Positions 8,597 through 17,979 are shown, numbered from the stretch's first letter. The stretch: DNA of 64,000 bases from Nocardiopsis ganjiahuensis DSM 45031 (GCF_000341085.1 NZ_ANBA01000009.1:310001-374000), one strand, 5' to 3'. Notes: generated by a model from the letters alone, not told the origin. Translations and numbers: made by a program.

Positions 8597-8920
8597 TCAG
8601 AGGTCGGCGGGGGCGGCGGGGTTCGGGGCCGTCCCGAGACCGGCACGGAGTTCCGCGCACTCGCCCTGGAGGCCGGCCTCCCCGGTCACCACGTCGACCT
8701 CTCCGCCACGCGCCCAGCGGGCGAGCTGGTCGGCCCACTCCTGACGGGGCATGGACACGACGTCCGGGGGTTCGGTCCCCTCGCTGACGGCGTCCGGGAC
8801 ACCGTCGGTGAGGACGGTGATCCGGCGGCCGGGGTGGAGCTCGGCGAGGTCGACGGTGATCGGCTGCTGGGAGTGCAGGACCACGACGTGGGGCGTGTCG
8901 GGGCTCTCGGTGGTGGACAT
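8597..8920 (-). CDS. small hypothetical protein
   Basis: Acidic, soluble 107-residue protein that I do not recognise. It begins 'MSTTESPDTPHVVVLHSQQPI', then has a compact beta-rich stretch ('RRITVLTDGVPDAV') and an Ala/Pro-rich tail. There is no signal peptide or membrane segment. I accept it as a gene because AGGAAAGG lies at correct distance before the ATG at 8920 and the codon third positions are strongly G/C. It points away from the PAP2-kinase gene. Confidence 0.6.
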   Translation of the reverse strand: MSTTESPDTPHVVVLHSQQPITVDLAELHPGRRITVLTDGVPDAVSEGTEPPDVVSMPRQEWADQLARWARGGEVDVVTGEAGLQGECAELRAGLGTAPNPAAPADL

Positions 8921-9112
8921 GGGCGCCTTTCCTGGGGGGACGCCCGAAACCTACTCTTCCGAGACCTCCCCGAAACGTCATCCACAGGGCCGGAACCGGC
9001 CACCCGCAAGGGACCTGGGCCGTTGGCGGGGCGCCCCCGACCGACCACCGGGCGGATCAGGCCAGAAGCGCGCCTTATGGACAACTCACCCGGTGACCAC
9101 CAGGCTGGCCCC

Positions 9113-10585
9113 ATGCGATTGCTCCAACGGCTCCAACGGCTCGACCAGAGCGTCTACGACCGAATGACCCAGGTGGGCACCCCCGTCCTGGACGGTTACA
9201 CGCCGAAGTTCGTCCAGACCACCGACAACATGGCGCCGTGGGTCCTGGTCTCCGCCACCCTCGCGGTCACCGGCGGGCCCCGGCTGCGGCGCACCGCACT
9301 GCGCGCGATCGTCGCGGCCGGGATCGCCAACCTCGGCTCCGCCGGGATCAAGTACCTGGTGCGACGCCCCCGGCCGGACAACTCCGCGGTACCGGCGGCC
9401 CGGATCCCCTACCGCTCCTACCCCAGCTCCTCGCTCCCCTCCGGGCACACCGCCGCCGCGGCGGGTTACGCGGGCGGTGTCATGTCCGACGCCCCGCTGC
9501 CGCTGTCGGTACTGGTGACAGCGTTGGCGGGTGCGGTCGGTTTCTCCCGTGTGCACAGCGGCGTCCACTACCCGGGTGACGTGCTCAGCGGAGCGGCGAT
9601 AGGCGCCGGAGCGGCCCTGCTCGCCCGCGCCCTGATCCCGCCCCGCCCCGAACTCGTCTTCGGGGCGAGCACCATCCCCGCGGGAGAGGCCGCCGTGGAC
9701 CCGGAGGGCGCCGGAGTGACCGTGGTGATCAACCCGCGTGGCGGCGACACCGGGGTGCCCAGCCTCGCCACCGCCGACACCACCAGCCGGGTGGCCCGCC
9801 AGCTGCCCCGGGCGAGGATCGTACCGATGTCGGCCGACGACGACGTACCCGAGGTGATGGACAAGGCGGCGCGCGACTGCGAGGTCCTCGCGGTGGCGGG
9901 CGGCGACGGGACCGTCAACGCCGGGGCCACGGCGGCGCTGGCACACGACCGGCCGCTGCTGGTGCTACCGGACGGCACCCTGAACAACTTCGCCCGCACC
10001 CTGGGACTGACCTCGGTGGAGATCGCGTTGCGCGCCTACGCCGACCGCCGTCTGGCCCGGGTGGACGTGGGCGAGGTGGACGGGCACGTCTTCCTCAACA
10101 CGGCGTCGTTCGGGTCGTACCCGCGCATGGTGGAACGGCGCGACCGGTGGGCCGAGCGGATCGGCAAGTGGCCCGCGTTCGCCCTGGCGCTCTGGCGGGA
10201 CCTGCGCGAGGTCAAGCCCACCCCGGCCCTGGTGGACGGACGCCCGGCCCGGGTGTGGTGGGCGTTCGTCGGCAACTGCCGGTACCGGACGCACGCCCGG
10301 GTCCCGGGACTGCGGGAGCACCTGGACGACGGGCAGTTGGACGTGCGGGTCCTGTGCGCGCGGTCCCCGTTCCCCCGGCTGCGGGCCCTGACGGACGTAC
10401 TGCTCGGGCGGACGCTGTCCGGCGCGGGCTACACCGAACGGCTGACCGAGTCGCTGACCCTGGCCATCCCCGACGAACCCCGGCTGCTGGCCGTGGACGG
10501 CGAGGTCATGGCGGGATCGCCGACGGTGGCCTTCCGCAAGCGCCCGGCCGCGCTGAGGGTGTTCGTGCCGCTCAACGGCGGCTGA
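9113..10585 (+). CDS. PAP2 phosphatase fused to diacylglycerol-kinase-like domain
   Basis: Bifunctional lipid enzyme of 490 residues. The N-terminal membrane PAP2 half has the phosphatase signature: Lys80-x6-Arg-Pro87, PSGH (109-112) and 'SRVHSGVHYPGD' (145-156). From about residue 195 comes a diacylglycerol/sphingosine-kinase-type domain with GGDGTVN (263-269) and 'LPDGTLNNFARTLG'. The pair could dephosphorylate one lipid and phosphorylate another in the membrane; the substrate is unknown. Start: ATG at 9113 (MRLLQRLQRL) gives the length usual for this fusion; an in-frame ATG at 9077 adds 12 residues and has no better ribosome binding site. Confidence 0.88.
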   Translation: MRLLQRLQRLDQSVYDRMTQVGTPVLDGYTPKFVQTTDNMAPWVLVSATLAVTGGPRLRRTALRAIVAAGIANLGSAGIKYLVRRPRPDNSAVPAARIPYRSYPSSSLPSGHTAAAAGYAGGVMSDAPLPLSVLVTALAGAVGFSRVHSGVHYPGDVLSGAAIGAGAALLARALIPPRPELVFGASTIPAGEAAVDPEGAGVTVVINPRGGDTGVPSLATADTTSRVARQLPRARIVPMSADDDVPEVMDKAARDCEVLAVAGGDGTVNAGATAALAHDRPLLVLPDGTLNNFARTLGLTSVEIALRAYADRRLARVDVGEVDGHVFLNTASFGSYPRMVERRDRWAERIGKWPAFALALWRDLREVKPTPALVDGRPARVWWAFVGNCRYRTHARVPGLREHLDDGQLDVRVLCARSPFPRLRALTDVLLGRTLSGAGYTERLTESLTLAIPDEPRLLAVDGEVMAGSPTVAFRKRPAALRVFVPLNGG

Positions 10586-10651
10586 ACCGTCCGCGGTGCG
10601 GCCCCTGGCGGCCGGGGTCCGGTGGCAGCGGCCCGGGGGTCCGACCGGGGC

Positions 10652-11626
10652 TCAGCCGCCCAGGCGGCGCAGGACCGTTCCGAGGTCCCGCCAGGCCTGC
10701 TCGGTGTCCGCACCCCGCTGGTGCGGGGCGGCGAACAGGTCGACGAACTCCACCACGTCCTGGAGGTCCCAGCGCAGCCGGTACAGGGCCAGGAGCGCGG
10801 GGTCGGGCACGTGGCCGGCGGCCTCGGCGTAGCGGGCGAGTTCGTCGGGGTCCTCGGTGACCAGCCACAGGTCGCGTTCGGGTGCGGCCAGTCCCACGGT
10901 GTCCCAGTCCACGAGCAGCGGCCCCGCCTCACGCCACAGCAGGTTGCCCGGATGCGGTTCGCCGTGGGTGGTGACCACGTGTGAGGTGTCGGCCTCCGCG
11001 GAGCGGCGCCCGAACTCCTCCAGACGGCCCAGCAGCACGGTGCCGTGTTCGGCGAGGAGTTCCGCCGTGAGCTCGGCGAAGGGGCCCTGGTCGCCCGTCT
11101 TCTCCGGTTCGGCGACCAGCTCCGCCAGGCGGTCGCCCCCGGCCAGCTCCGGCGGGGTGGCACGGACGGCACGGGGCGGGGTGCGCCCGTGCAGGCGGGC
11201 GAGGGTGTCCAGGAGCCGGGCGCGCTGTTCGGGGGTGAGGACCTGCCCGAACTCACCCGGGGTGCCCTCCGTGTACGGGAAGACGCTGAGCGCGTAGCGT
11301 TCGCCCACCCGGTGCACGGTGGCGCCCGAGGTGGAGCGCAGCGGAGCCACGACGAACCCGAGCCCGCCCTCGTCGTGCAGGTCGGCGGCGGTGTCCATGG
11401 CACGGCCCAGGTGACGCAGCACGGTGTCGGGATCGTCGCCGAGGAAGGCCTTGTGTTCGAGGTCGGCCAGGGTGAGGAACCAGCGCCGCCCGGACGTGTC
11501 GGCGGCGCTCCAGTGGTGGTCACCGAATCCCAGGGGCACGTGCGCCAGGACCGCCGCGTGGACGCCCCAGTCCGTCAGGGTGTCCTGGATCTGGTGTTCG
11601 TCGAGGTCAACCGGTCTTTCCCGCAT
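10652..11626 (-). CDS. APH-family phosphotransferase
   Basis: Small-molecule kinase of 324 residues with the aminoglycoside/choline-kinase fold. The catalytic loop 'HGEPHPGNLL' is at 221-230 (catalytic residue normally Asp is here Glu223, with Asn228), and the metal-binding Asp240 lies in 'LLVDWDTVGLA'. The substitution of the catalytic Asp by Glu is common in this subgroup (HGExHPGN). The substrate is unknown and drug resistance should not be assumed. The start at 11626 is preceded by TAGCGT and seven bases, with no Shine-Dalgarno, so a leaderless message is likely. It diverges from the YcaQ-like gene. Confidence 0.85.
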   Translation of the reverse strand: MRERPVDLDEHQIQDTLTDWGVHAAVLAHVPLGFGDHHWSAADTSGRRWFLTLADLEHKAFLGDDPDTVLRHLGRAMDTAADLHDEGGLGFVVAPLRSTSGATVHRVGERYALSVFPYTEGTPGEFGQVLTPEQRARLLDTLARLHGRTPPRAVRATPPELAGGDRLAELVAEPEKTGDQGPFAELTAELLAEHGTVLLGRLEEFGRRSAEADTSHVVTTHGEPHPGNLLWREAGPLLVDWDTVGLAAPERDLWLVTEDPDELARYAEAAGHVPDPALLALYRLRWDLQDVVEFVDLFAAPHQRGADTEQAWRDLGTVLRRLGG

Positions 11627-11705
11627 GGCCGCGACGCTAGCAGGCGGAGTGTCACCACGGCACGGTAATTTCGGCACAGCCCGCTCACCCCCCTGAGGAG
11701 CCCTC

Positions 11706-12944
11706 TTGACCTCCGTGCCCGAACTCGATCTGCGGGCCGTGCGCCGCCTGGCCCTGCTCCGCCAACGGCTGGCCGGTCCGTCCCCCTCCCCCGGCGCGGA
11801 CGGCCTGCGCGAGGTGCTGCGGGCGCTGCGCTGCCTCCAGCTCGATCCGGTCGGAGTGGTGGCGCCCAGCCACGAGCTGGTGCTGTGGAGCCGGGTCGGG
11901 GCCTTCGAGCGGGCCGACCTGGACCGCCTGCGGTGGGAGGAGCGGTGGCTCTTCGACTACTGGGCGCACGCGGCCTCCATCGTCCTGACCGAGGACCACG
12001 CCCTCCACCGCCTCCTGATGCGCCGCCCCCCGCGCGGGGGCGCGGAGGCGGTCTGGCTCGAGGCCAACGCCCAGCTGCGCGAGCACATCCTCCACCGGCT
12101 CTCCGAGAAGGGGCCGCTGCCCACCGACGGGTTCCAGGACCTCTCGACAGCGCCGTGGGAGTCGACCGGCTGGACCTCGGGACGCAACGTGGAACGCATG
12201 CTCGAGTCGCTGTGGATCCAGGGGCACGTCCTGGTGGCCGGGCGCTCGGGGCGCCGCCGCCACTGGGACCTGGCCGAACGCCTGCTTCCCCGGGAGTCGG
12301 AGCACCCCGGGCTCCCCGACGGCGACGTGGTCTCCCGCACCGCCGAACTCGCCCTGCTGGCCCTGGGAGCGGGGCGGGTCCGCGACATCAGGAAGCACTT
12401 CGTCCGCGGCCGCTACCCGGGGCTGGAGGCGGCCCTCACCGAACTGGAGGAGCGGGGACGGGTCCTGCGGGTGCGGGTGGCGCGGACCCGCCCGGACGAA
12501 CCCTGGTACGTGCACCGCGACGCCCTGCCCGACCTGGAGCGGGCCGAGGCCTGGCCCCGGGAGCCGCGCACCACCCTGCTGTCGCCCTTCGACAACCTGC
12601 TGTGCGACCGCGAACGCACGGAACTGGTGTGGGGATTCGCCTTCCGCAACGAGATGTACGTGCCCAGGGACAAGCGCGAGTTCGGCTACTACGTGCTGCC
12701 GGTCCTGCACGGGGACCGGCTGGTCGGACGGGCCGCCCTGCGGGTGGACCGCCGGACGCGAACGCTGAACGCGGAGGGTGTGTTTGCGGAGGAGGGCACC
12801 GCGGGGCCGGCCGAGGCGGCCCCCGCGGTCGCGGCGGCCCTCACCGACCTGGCCGGTTTCGCCGGGGCGGACCGGGTGCGCTTCACGGGGCCGGTTCCCG
12901 GGCCGTGGCGGAGCGCCCTGGGCCGGGAACTGACGGTGGGATGA
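11706..12944 (+). CDS. YcaQ/AlkZ-like winged-helix DNA glycosylase
   Basis: Protein of 412 residues in the HTH_42 family, which includes E. coli YcaQ and Streptomyces AlkZ, glycosylases that unhook DNA interstrand crosslinks and bulky alkyl lesions. The catalytic-type Q-x-D motif is visible as Gln45-Leu-Asp47 in 'LRCLQLDPVGVV', followed by 'SHELVLWSR'. Later landmarks are 'YWAHAASIV' and 'LLSPFDNLLCDRERT'. TTG start at 11706, supported by GAGGAG seven bases upstream. In producers such enzymes protect against self-made genotoxins, but no such cluster is visible here. Confidence 0.85.
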   Translation: MTSVPELDLRAVRRLALLRQRLAGPSPSPGADGLREVLRALRCLQLDPVGVVAPSHELVLWSRVGAFERADLDRLRWEERWLFDYWAHAASIVLTEDHALHRLLMRRPPRGGAEAVWLEANAQLREHILHRLSEKGPLPTDGFQDLSTAPWESTGWTSGRNVERMLESLWIQGHVLVAGRSGRRRHWDLAERLLPRESEHPGLPDGDVVSRTAELALLALGAGRVRDIRKHFVRGRYPGLEAALTELEERGRVLRVRVARTRPDEPWYVHRDALPDLERAEAWPREPRTTLLSPFDNLLCDRERTELVWGFAFRNEMYVPRDKREFGYYVLPVLHGDRLVGRAALRVDRRTRTLNAEGVFAEEGTAGPAEAAPAVAAALTDLAGFAGADRVRFTGPVPGPWRSALGRELTVG

Positions 12945-13070
12945 GACCAACGGGGCAGAAGTGCCCCCTGGGACTCATGGGAGCGATGAGTCGGAAACCG
13001 GCCGGTTGTGGTCGCCCCGAACAGGACCGAGCACTTGCCGGGCCCGTACCGGTGGGGCAAGGATCTCGCC

Positions 13071-13913
13071 ATGCCCACTTTCACCGCCCCGGACGGAACC
13101 GAACTCGCCTACCGACTCGAGGGTCGGGGCGAGCCCCTGCTCTGTCTGCCCGGCGGCCCCATGCGCGCCTCCGCCTACCTCGGTGACCTCGGCGGCCTGT
13201 CGGACCGGCGCCGGCTGGTCCTGCTCGACCTGCGCGGCACCGGAGGCTCCGCCACTCCGCAGGACCCGACCACCTACCGCTGCGACCGCCAGGTCGGCGA
13301 CGTCGAGGCGCTGCGCGCCCATCTGGGGCTGGAGCGGATGGACGTGCTCGCCCACTCCGCCGCCGGCGACCTGGGCCTGTCGTACGCGCTCGCGCACCCC
13401 GAGCACGTCCGAACCCTCACCCTGGTGACCGCCCGCGCCCGCGCGCTCGGGGTGGACTTCACCCGCGAGCACCGCGAGGAGGCGGCCGCTCTGCGGGTGA
13501 AGGAGCCGTGGTACGAGGAGGCGATCCGCTCCTACCGGAACCTGCTGACGGGGTCGGAGTCGGAGGAGGACTGGAACGCGGTACTGCCGTTCTTCTACGG
13601 GAACTGGGACGCGGCCGCCCAGGAGCACGCGGCCTCGGCGACCGGCCAGTCCAACGAGGAGGCCGCGGCGCTGTTCGCCCCTTGGGAGGCCTTCTCACCG
13701 GACGGGGCCCGCGCGGTCGTCGCGTCGTGGGACGTACGTGTCCTCATCCTGGCGGGTGAGTTGGACAGCGCTCCCCTGCCCCGGGTGGGAGCGCAGATCG
13801 CTGAGCTGTTCGCCGAGGCCGAGGTGGCGGTCCTGCCGGGCGGCGGCCACTTCCCCTGGCTGGACGACCCGGACTTCTTCAGCCGTACGGTGGGGGACTT
13901 CCTCGACCGCTGA
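13071..13913 (+). CDS. alpha/beta hydrolase
   Basis: Cytosolic hydrolase of 280 residues. The nucleophile elbow is 'VLAHSAAGDLGLSYA' (Ser around residue 102; the usual leading Gly is Ala), the oxyanion region is 'LCLPGGPMRAS', and the acid/His pair is near 'LAGELDSAPLP' and 'GGGHFPWLDDPDFF'. It is closest in style to proline-iminopeptidase-like hydrolases, although the substrate is not predictable. ATG at 13071. Single gene. Confidence 0.85.
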   Translation: MPTFTAPDGTELAYRLEGRGEPLLCLPGGPMRASAYLGDLGGLSDRRRLVLLDLRGTGGSATPQDPTTYRCDRQVGDVEALRAHLGLERMDVLAHSAAGDLGLSYALAHPEHVRTLTLVTARARALGVDFTREHREEAAALRVKEPWYEEAIRSYRNLLTGSESEEDWNAVLPFFYGNWDAAAQEHAASATGQSNEEAAALFAPWEAFSPDGARAVVASWDVRVLILAGELDSAPLPRVGAQIAELFAEAEVAVLPGGGHFPWLDDPDFFSRTVGDFLDR

Positions 13914-13938
13914 GGCGCGACGGCCCCTGAGCACCTCC

Positions 13939-14002
13939 CTGGCGCTCGGGGCTCCTGGCGCTCGGGGCTCCTGGTGCTCAGGGCTCTGGTGCTCGGGGCC
14001 TC
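13939..14002. repeat. four-copy 16-bp tandem repeat
   Basis: CTGGCGCTCGGGGCTC occurs at 13939-13954 and identically at 13955-13970, followed by two degenerate copies (13971-13985 and 13986-14002). It is a short minisatellite in the gap between two convergent genes. No spacer structure, so not CRISPR. Confidence 0.85.
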
Positions 14003-14141
14003 TTGCCGAGCTCCTCCCCCGGTGCTCCGGCGGCTCAGCCGCGGGTGCTCCGACCGGTGGAGAGCCGGGCGGAGGTCGGAGTGCCCCCTCGCCCCTCTCC
14101 CCTGGGGCGGGCCCACCGACCGGGGTCCCCTCCGAGGCCGG

Positions 14142-14882
14142 TCACTCGGTTTCGGCTGCCTTGAGGAAGCGGGTGAGGGCCTCCTGGTCACCGCTGACGC
14201 CGAGGGCCTGGGTGCCGGTCCGGCGCCACAGTGCGAGCAGCAGGTCGGAGGCGGTTCCCTCCACGGCGGTGCTGGCCCGTGTCTCGCTGCGGCTGACCCG
14301 CCAGTGCTGTCCGGTGTGGTCCACCGACCAGACGTGGCCGGTGTCGGTGGTGCGCAGCAGCACCGTCCCGACCGGGCCGACCGGGTCGCGCTCCAGGCCC
14401 AGCATCTCGGCCAGGCCGAGGAAGAAGGTGAGGAACTCGTCGACACCGTCGGTGGCCACGTCCCCCGGCAGCGGTGCGCGGCTGCCGATCGCGTTGAGGA
14501 CGTCCCAGGCGTGCACGGCGGTCTCCTGGGCCATGCGTCTCTGGATGAACGCGACGTCCTTCTGCGGCGCCCAGGTCCAGCGGGGCTCTGCGGGGTCGAG
14601 GGCGGTGAGCACGGCGAGCGTCTCGTCCAGCCCCTTCCGGTACCAGCCCAGGAGGTCCTCGTCCTCGGGCCGTTCCGGTTGCGTGTAGCCGTCCCCGGGG
14701 TCCTTGATCTCGCCGGAGGCGATGGACCGCCAGAAGTGGTGGGTCTCACCGACGTGCCAGACCAGGTCGGCGACGTTCCACGCAGGACAGGTGGGTACGT
14801 GGGCGTGCGGTCTGTCCTCGGCCGCGTCGGCCAGGAGGGTTCCGCTCTCACGGAGAACGGTGAGGTATCGGGGGGTGTCCAT
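14142..14882 (-). CDS. maleylpyruvate isomerase-family mycothiol-dependent protein
   Basis: Protein of 246 residues with the DinB-like four-helix N-terminal domain of the actinobacterial mycothiol-dependent maleylpyruvate isomerase group. 'VPTCPAWNVADLVWHVGETHHFW' gives the first metal His, and 'RMAQETAVHAWDV' supplies the distal His residues. The C-terminal part is the SCP2-like domain. It probably catalyses a thiol-cofactor-dependent transfer or isomerisation; the substrate is not known. ATG at 14882: TAACGT ends seven bases upstream and there is no Shine-Dalgarno, which suggests leaderless expression. Confidence 0.83.
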   Translation of the reverse strand: MDTPRYLTVLRESGTLLADAAEDRPHAHVPTCPAWNVADLVWHVGETHHFWRSIASGEIKDPGDGYTQPERPEDEDLLGWYRKGLDETLAVLTALDPAEPRWTWAPQKDVAFIQRRMAQETAVHAWDVLNAIGSRAPLPGDVATDGVDEFLTFFLGLAEMLGLERDPVGPVGTVLLRTTDTGHVWSVDHTGQHWRVSRSETRASTAVEGTASDLLLALWRRTGTQALGVSGDQEALTRFLKAAETE

Positions 14883-15292
14883 GTTCGGGACGTTAGCACC
14901 CCGCACCGATCGAAGTCCGGTTTTCCACAGGCCGGCCTCGGCCAGGGCACCAGGCCGTGGACGGTGCCCGGGTCGGCGGTGCTCGCGTACGGGAGGACCG
15001 CACCCGCTACGGGCAACAGGATGTGGGCGATCGCGCCGGAGCGCTCGGCTCCCTCGGACGCGGACCGTCCGACCGGCCTCGGCCCCGGAACCGGTCGAAA
15101 CCGCAGGGGATCGTTCCCTTCTCCCCACCGACTTCACGAAGCGCCCCACCCGGGTCGGGACCTCGGGTTACGCTGCTGCCCGGTGGCCGGGCCCGCGGCC
15201 GAACGGAGCCCCGGGGAGCAGGCCCCGACGAGCCCGGCCCGGCGGAACGGGGCCCGATCCGGTGACGAGGGATCGCGGACGAGGGGATCGCC

Positions 15293-16234
15293 ATGGGACA
15301 GACCGCACGGACCGGTCCGGAGGCCGGGACGCTGAGCGAGGTCGTCGACGGGGTGTACGCGTGGGTGCAACCCGACGGCACCTGGTGGGTCAACAACGCG
15401 GGCGCCGTGGCCGGGGACGACGGTGTGCTCGTGGTGGACACCTGCGCGACCGCGACCCGCACCCGGCGCTTCCTGGACGCGCTCGGAGCCGCGACAGCGG
15501 GCGCACCGGTCCGCTGGGCGGTCAACACCCACCAGCACGGCGACCACACCTACGGCAACAGCGTGCTCCCCGACTCCACCGTGCTGATCGGCCAGACCGC
15601 CATGCGCGAGGCCCTCGGCTCGGACCCCCTCTTCGAGGACCTCCCGCCGGTCTGGGAGCCCGTCCCCGACTGGGGCGACGTCACCCGCAGGCTCCCGTCC
15701 GTCACCCTCGACCGCGAACTCACCCTCCACCTGGGCGGACGCCGCGTCGACCTGCACCACCCGGGGTACACCGCGCACACCCCCGGCGACGTGGTGGCCT
15801 GGCTGCCCGAGGAGCGGGTCCTGTTCACCGGTGACCTGATCTTCCACGGGCTGACCCCGCTGGTGTTCATGGGGTCGCTCGACGGGGCGCTGCGCTCCCT
15901 GGAGTGGATGCGCTCCTTCGCCCCCGACCACGTGGTGCCCGGCCACGGCCCGCCCCTGGCCGGCGCCGAGCTGGACGGGGTGCTGGCCGCCCACGAGCGG
16001 TACTACAGGTTCGTCCTCACGAGTGCCGAGGACGCCGTGCGCGAGGGCCGCAGTCCGCTGGAGTGCGCACGCGGCACCGGCCTCGGCGAGTTCGGGGACT
16101 GGGCGGACGCCGAACGGTTCGTCATGAACCTGCACCGCGCGCGGGCCGACCTGGTCGGCGAACCGCTGGACCTGGTCCGGGCCCTGACCGACGCGGTGGA
16201 GTGGAACGGCGGTCCGATGCCCACCAGCCTCTGA
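15293..16234 (+). CDS. MBL-fold metallo-hydrolase
   Basis: Metallo-beta-lactamase-fold protein of 313 residues. The zinc motif is His80-x-His82-x-Asp84-His85 in 'NTHQHGDHTYGN'. Further metal ligands are expected at 'HHPGYTAHTPGD', 'LFTGDLIFHG' and 'VVPGHGPPL'. This subgroup (cyclase-like or quinoprotein-relay-type hydrolases) is cytosolic and cleaves esters or thioesters of unknown identity. ATG at 15293 after GAGGGGATCGCC. Confidence 0.85.
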   Translation: MGQTARTGPEAGTLSEVVDGVYAWVQPDGTWWVNNAGAVAGDDGVLVVDTCATATRTRRFLDALGAATAGAPVRWAVNTHQHGDHTYGNSVLPDSTVLIGQTAMREALGSDPLFEDLPPVWEPVPDWGDVTRRLPSVTLDRELTLHLGGRRVDLHHPGYTAHTPGDVVAWLPEERVLFTGDLIFHGLTPLVFMGSLDGALRSLEWMRSFAPDHVVPGHGPPLAGAELDGVLAAHERYYRFVLTSAEDAVREGRSPLECARGTGLGEFGDWADAERFVMNLHRARADLVGEPLDLVRALTDAVEWNGGPMPTSL

Positions 16235-16450
16235 CCGGGGCACGCCGCGCTCCGAACGGCGTGCGGCGGGGAGCGAATCAGCGGGCGCGGGCGGGACCCG
16301 GCCGACGCCGGAATGTCGGTACCGGTCCGTAGATTGGGAACCAGTCGACACGGCCTCCGCCCCCGGAGGCGCGTACCCCCTCTCCTCCCCTGCCCGGCGC
16401 CCGCCTCCCCTGTGGCGTGCCCGGCACACGATCGTCGAAGGGCGCGGTCC

Positions 16451-17908
16451 ATGACCTTCAGCACCACCCACCGGAACACCGGAACCCGTACCTACCTGGA
16501 GCTCTCCGAGGAGGGCGGCGGCGCGCACAAGTTCTACGAGGTCACCGTCGACGGCACCGACGTCACCATCCGGTACGGGCGGATCGGTGAGAGCGGCCAG
16601 TCGCGTACCGCGAGCCACGCCACCGTCGCCAAGGCCGAGGCGACCGCGGCGAAGAAGATCGCGGAGAAGCGGCGCAAGGGGTACGAGCCCGCGGTGGCCG
16701 GGGTCCGCCAGCGGCGCGCCGTGACCAGGCGGACCATCGTCAGCCAGCGGTCGACCGCCCGCCAGGCGCCGGTGCTGTGGCGGTTCCGTTCGGGCAGCCC
16801 CGCCTTCGGCATCTTCGTCGACGACGAGCGCTGCTGGGTCGGCAACGAGCGCGGGGACGTGTACACCCTGTCCCACCAGGGCGCCGTCACCGCCCGCTAC
16901 GGGCTGCCGGACGGGGTCAAGTGCATCGTGGCCGACGACTTCTGGATCTACGCGGGCTGCGACGACGGCAAGGTCTACGACCTGGGAGCCAAGATCCCGC
17001 ACGTGGCGTACGAGATCGCCGAGGACGTGGACATCTTCTGGCTGGACATCCACGACGGTGTGCTCGGGGTCTCCGACGTCGCCGGCCGGATCACCGTGAT
17101 CGACCACGAGGACGAGTTCCAGTGGGCGCGGCGCAGCTCGGGCAGCTCCGCGTGGATGGTCCGCCAGGACGAGGAGGGCGTCTACCACGGCCACTCCCGG
17201 GGCGTGACGATGTACGACGCGCGCACCGGGGACGAGTGCTGGACGACCCCGACCAGCGGTGCGGTGCTGTTCGGCTGGCAGGAGGGCGACGAGGTCTTCG
17301 CCGCCACGGCTCGCAACTCCGTCGACCGGATCGGCAAGGACGGGGAGCACCGGTCGACCTACCGCTGCGACGGCGCGGTCTTCTCCTGCGCGGCCTCCCC
17401 GGACGGGCGGTACGTCTTCGCGGGCGACAACCACTCCTCGGTCTACTGCTTCGCCCGGGACGGCCGCCGCCTGTGGAAGCTGGCGACGGGGTGCGGATCG
17501 GCGTACTCGATGCAGTTCCACGAGGACCGGCTCTACATCGTGACCACCGACGGCTCCCTGGCCTGCATCGACGCCACCGAGTCCGCGATCGTCTCCGCGG
17601 AGCGGGGCAGTGTCCCGGAGCCGGTCAGCGTGAAGGCCCCGGCCTGGGACGCGGTCACCTCCTCCGTCGAGCTGGAGACCGTCCGCGCGGGCGACCTCTC
17701 CGCCGCCGACGGGGTGGTCGTGGAGTGCGTGGACGAGAACGGGCGGCTGCGCGTGCGTGTGGTCTCCGACGGCTTCGACCCGTCGCTGCGGGTGCAGTTC
17801 CCCAAGGACATCCGGCGTCCGGGCGCCCGCTACGTCGTGGGCGAGGTCCTCACCTCCAGCGGAGGCGGTTTCTACCGTGTCCGCGGCGACATCCGCCGCC
17901 TGCGTTGA
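16451..17908 (+). CDS. WGR domain-beta-propeller protein
   Basis: Protein of 485 residues. The first about 85 are a WGR domain ('FYEVTVDGTDVTIRYGRIGESGQ', then 'AKKIAEKRRKGYEPA'), a nucleic-acid-binding module known from PARPs and some bacterial proteins. A basic linker follows, and from about residue 100 to 420 there are PQQ/WD-like propeller blades ('GIFVDDERCWVGNERGDVYTL', 'SSVYCFARDGRRLWKL'). No signal peptide, so probably cytosolic. The combination suggests a nucleic-acid-associated scaffold. ATG at 16451. Ends at a strong hairpin shared with the converging Stealth gene. Confidence 0.82.
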   Translation: MTFSTTHRNTGTRTYLELSEEGGGAHKFYEVTVDGTDVTIRYGRIGESGQSRTASHATVAKAEATAAKKIAEKRRKGYEPAVAGVRQRRAVTRRTIVSQRSTARQAPVLWRFRSGSPAFGIFVDDERCWVGNERGDVYTLSHQGAVTARYGLPDGVKCIVADDFWIYAGCDDGKVYDLGAKIPHVAYEIAEDVDIFWLDIHDGVLGVSDVAGRITVIDHEDEFQWARRSSGSSAWMVRQDEEGVYHGHSRGVTMYDARTGDECWTTPTSGAVLFGWQEGDEVFAATARNSVDRIGKDGEHRSTYRCDGAVFSCAASPDGRYVFAGDNHSSVYCFARDGRRLWKLATGCGSAYSMQFHEDRLYIVTTDGSLACIDATESAIVSAERGSVPEPVSVKAPAWDAVTSSVELETVRAGDLSAADGVVVECVDENGRLRVRVVSDGFDPSLRVQFPKDIRRPGARYVVGEVLTSSGGGFYRVRGDIRRLR

Positions 17909-17923
17909 CCCCGAGACACCACC

Positions 17924-17951
17924 GGGGGACCCGTGCGAGCACGGGTCCCCC
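17924..17951. terminator. bidirectional terminator hairpin
   Basis: Perfect 13-base stem, GGGGGACCCGTGC (17924-17936) with its complement (17939-17951), loop GA. It sits between the ends of the WGR and Stealth genes. Confidence 0.75.
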
Positions 17952-17979
17952 TACGGGTCACCGGTCCAGGCCGGGCGGG

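Noticed and set aside
10652..11626. Aminoglycoside resistance gene
   Set aside because: Only the general APH kinase fold is visible; no feature links it to a drug.
11706..12944. Self-resistance glycosylase of a genotoxin cluster
   Set aside because: No biosynthetic genes (PKS, NRPS or similar) are found around it in this window.
13939..14002. CRISPR array
   Set aside because: Units follow each other without spacers and only four copies exist. No cas genes anywhere in the window.
15134..17521. 795-residue minus-strand reading frame
   Set aside because: Antisense to the MBL-fold and WGR genes; no domain recognisable.
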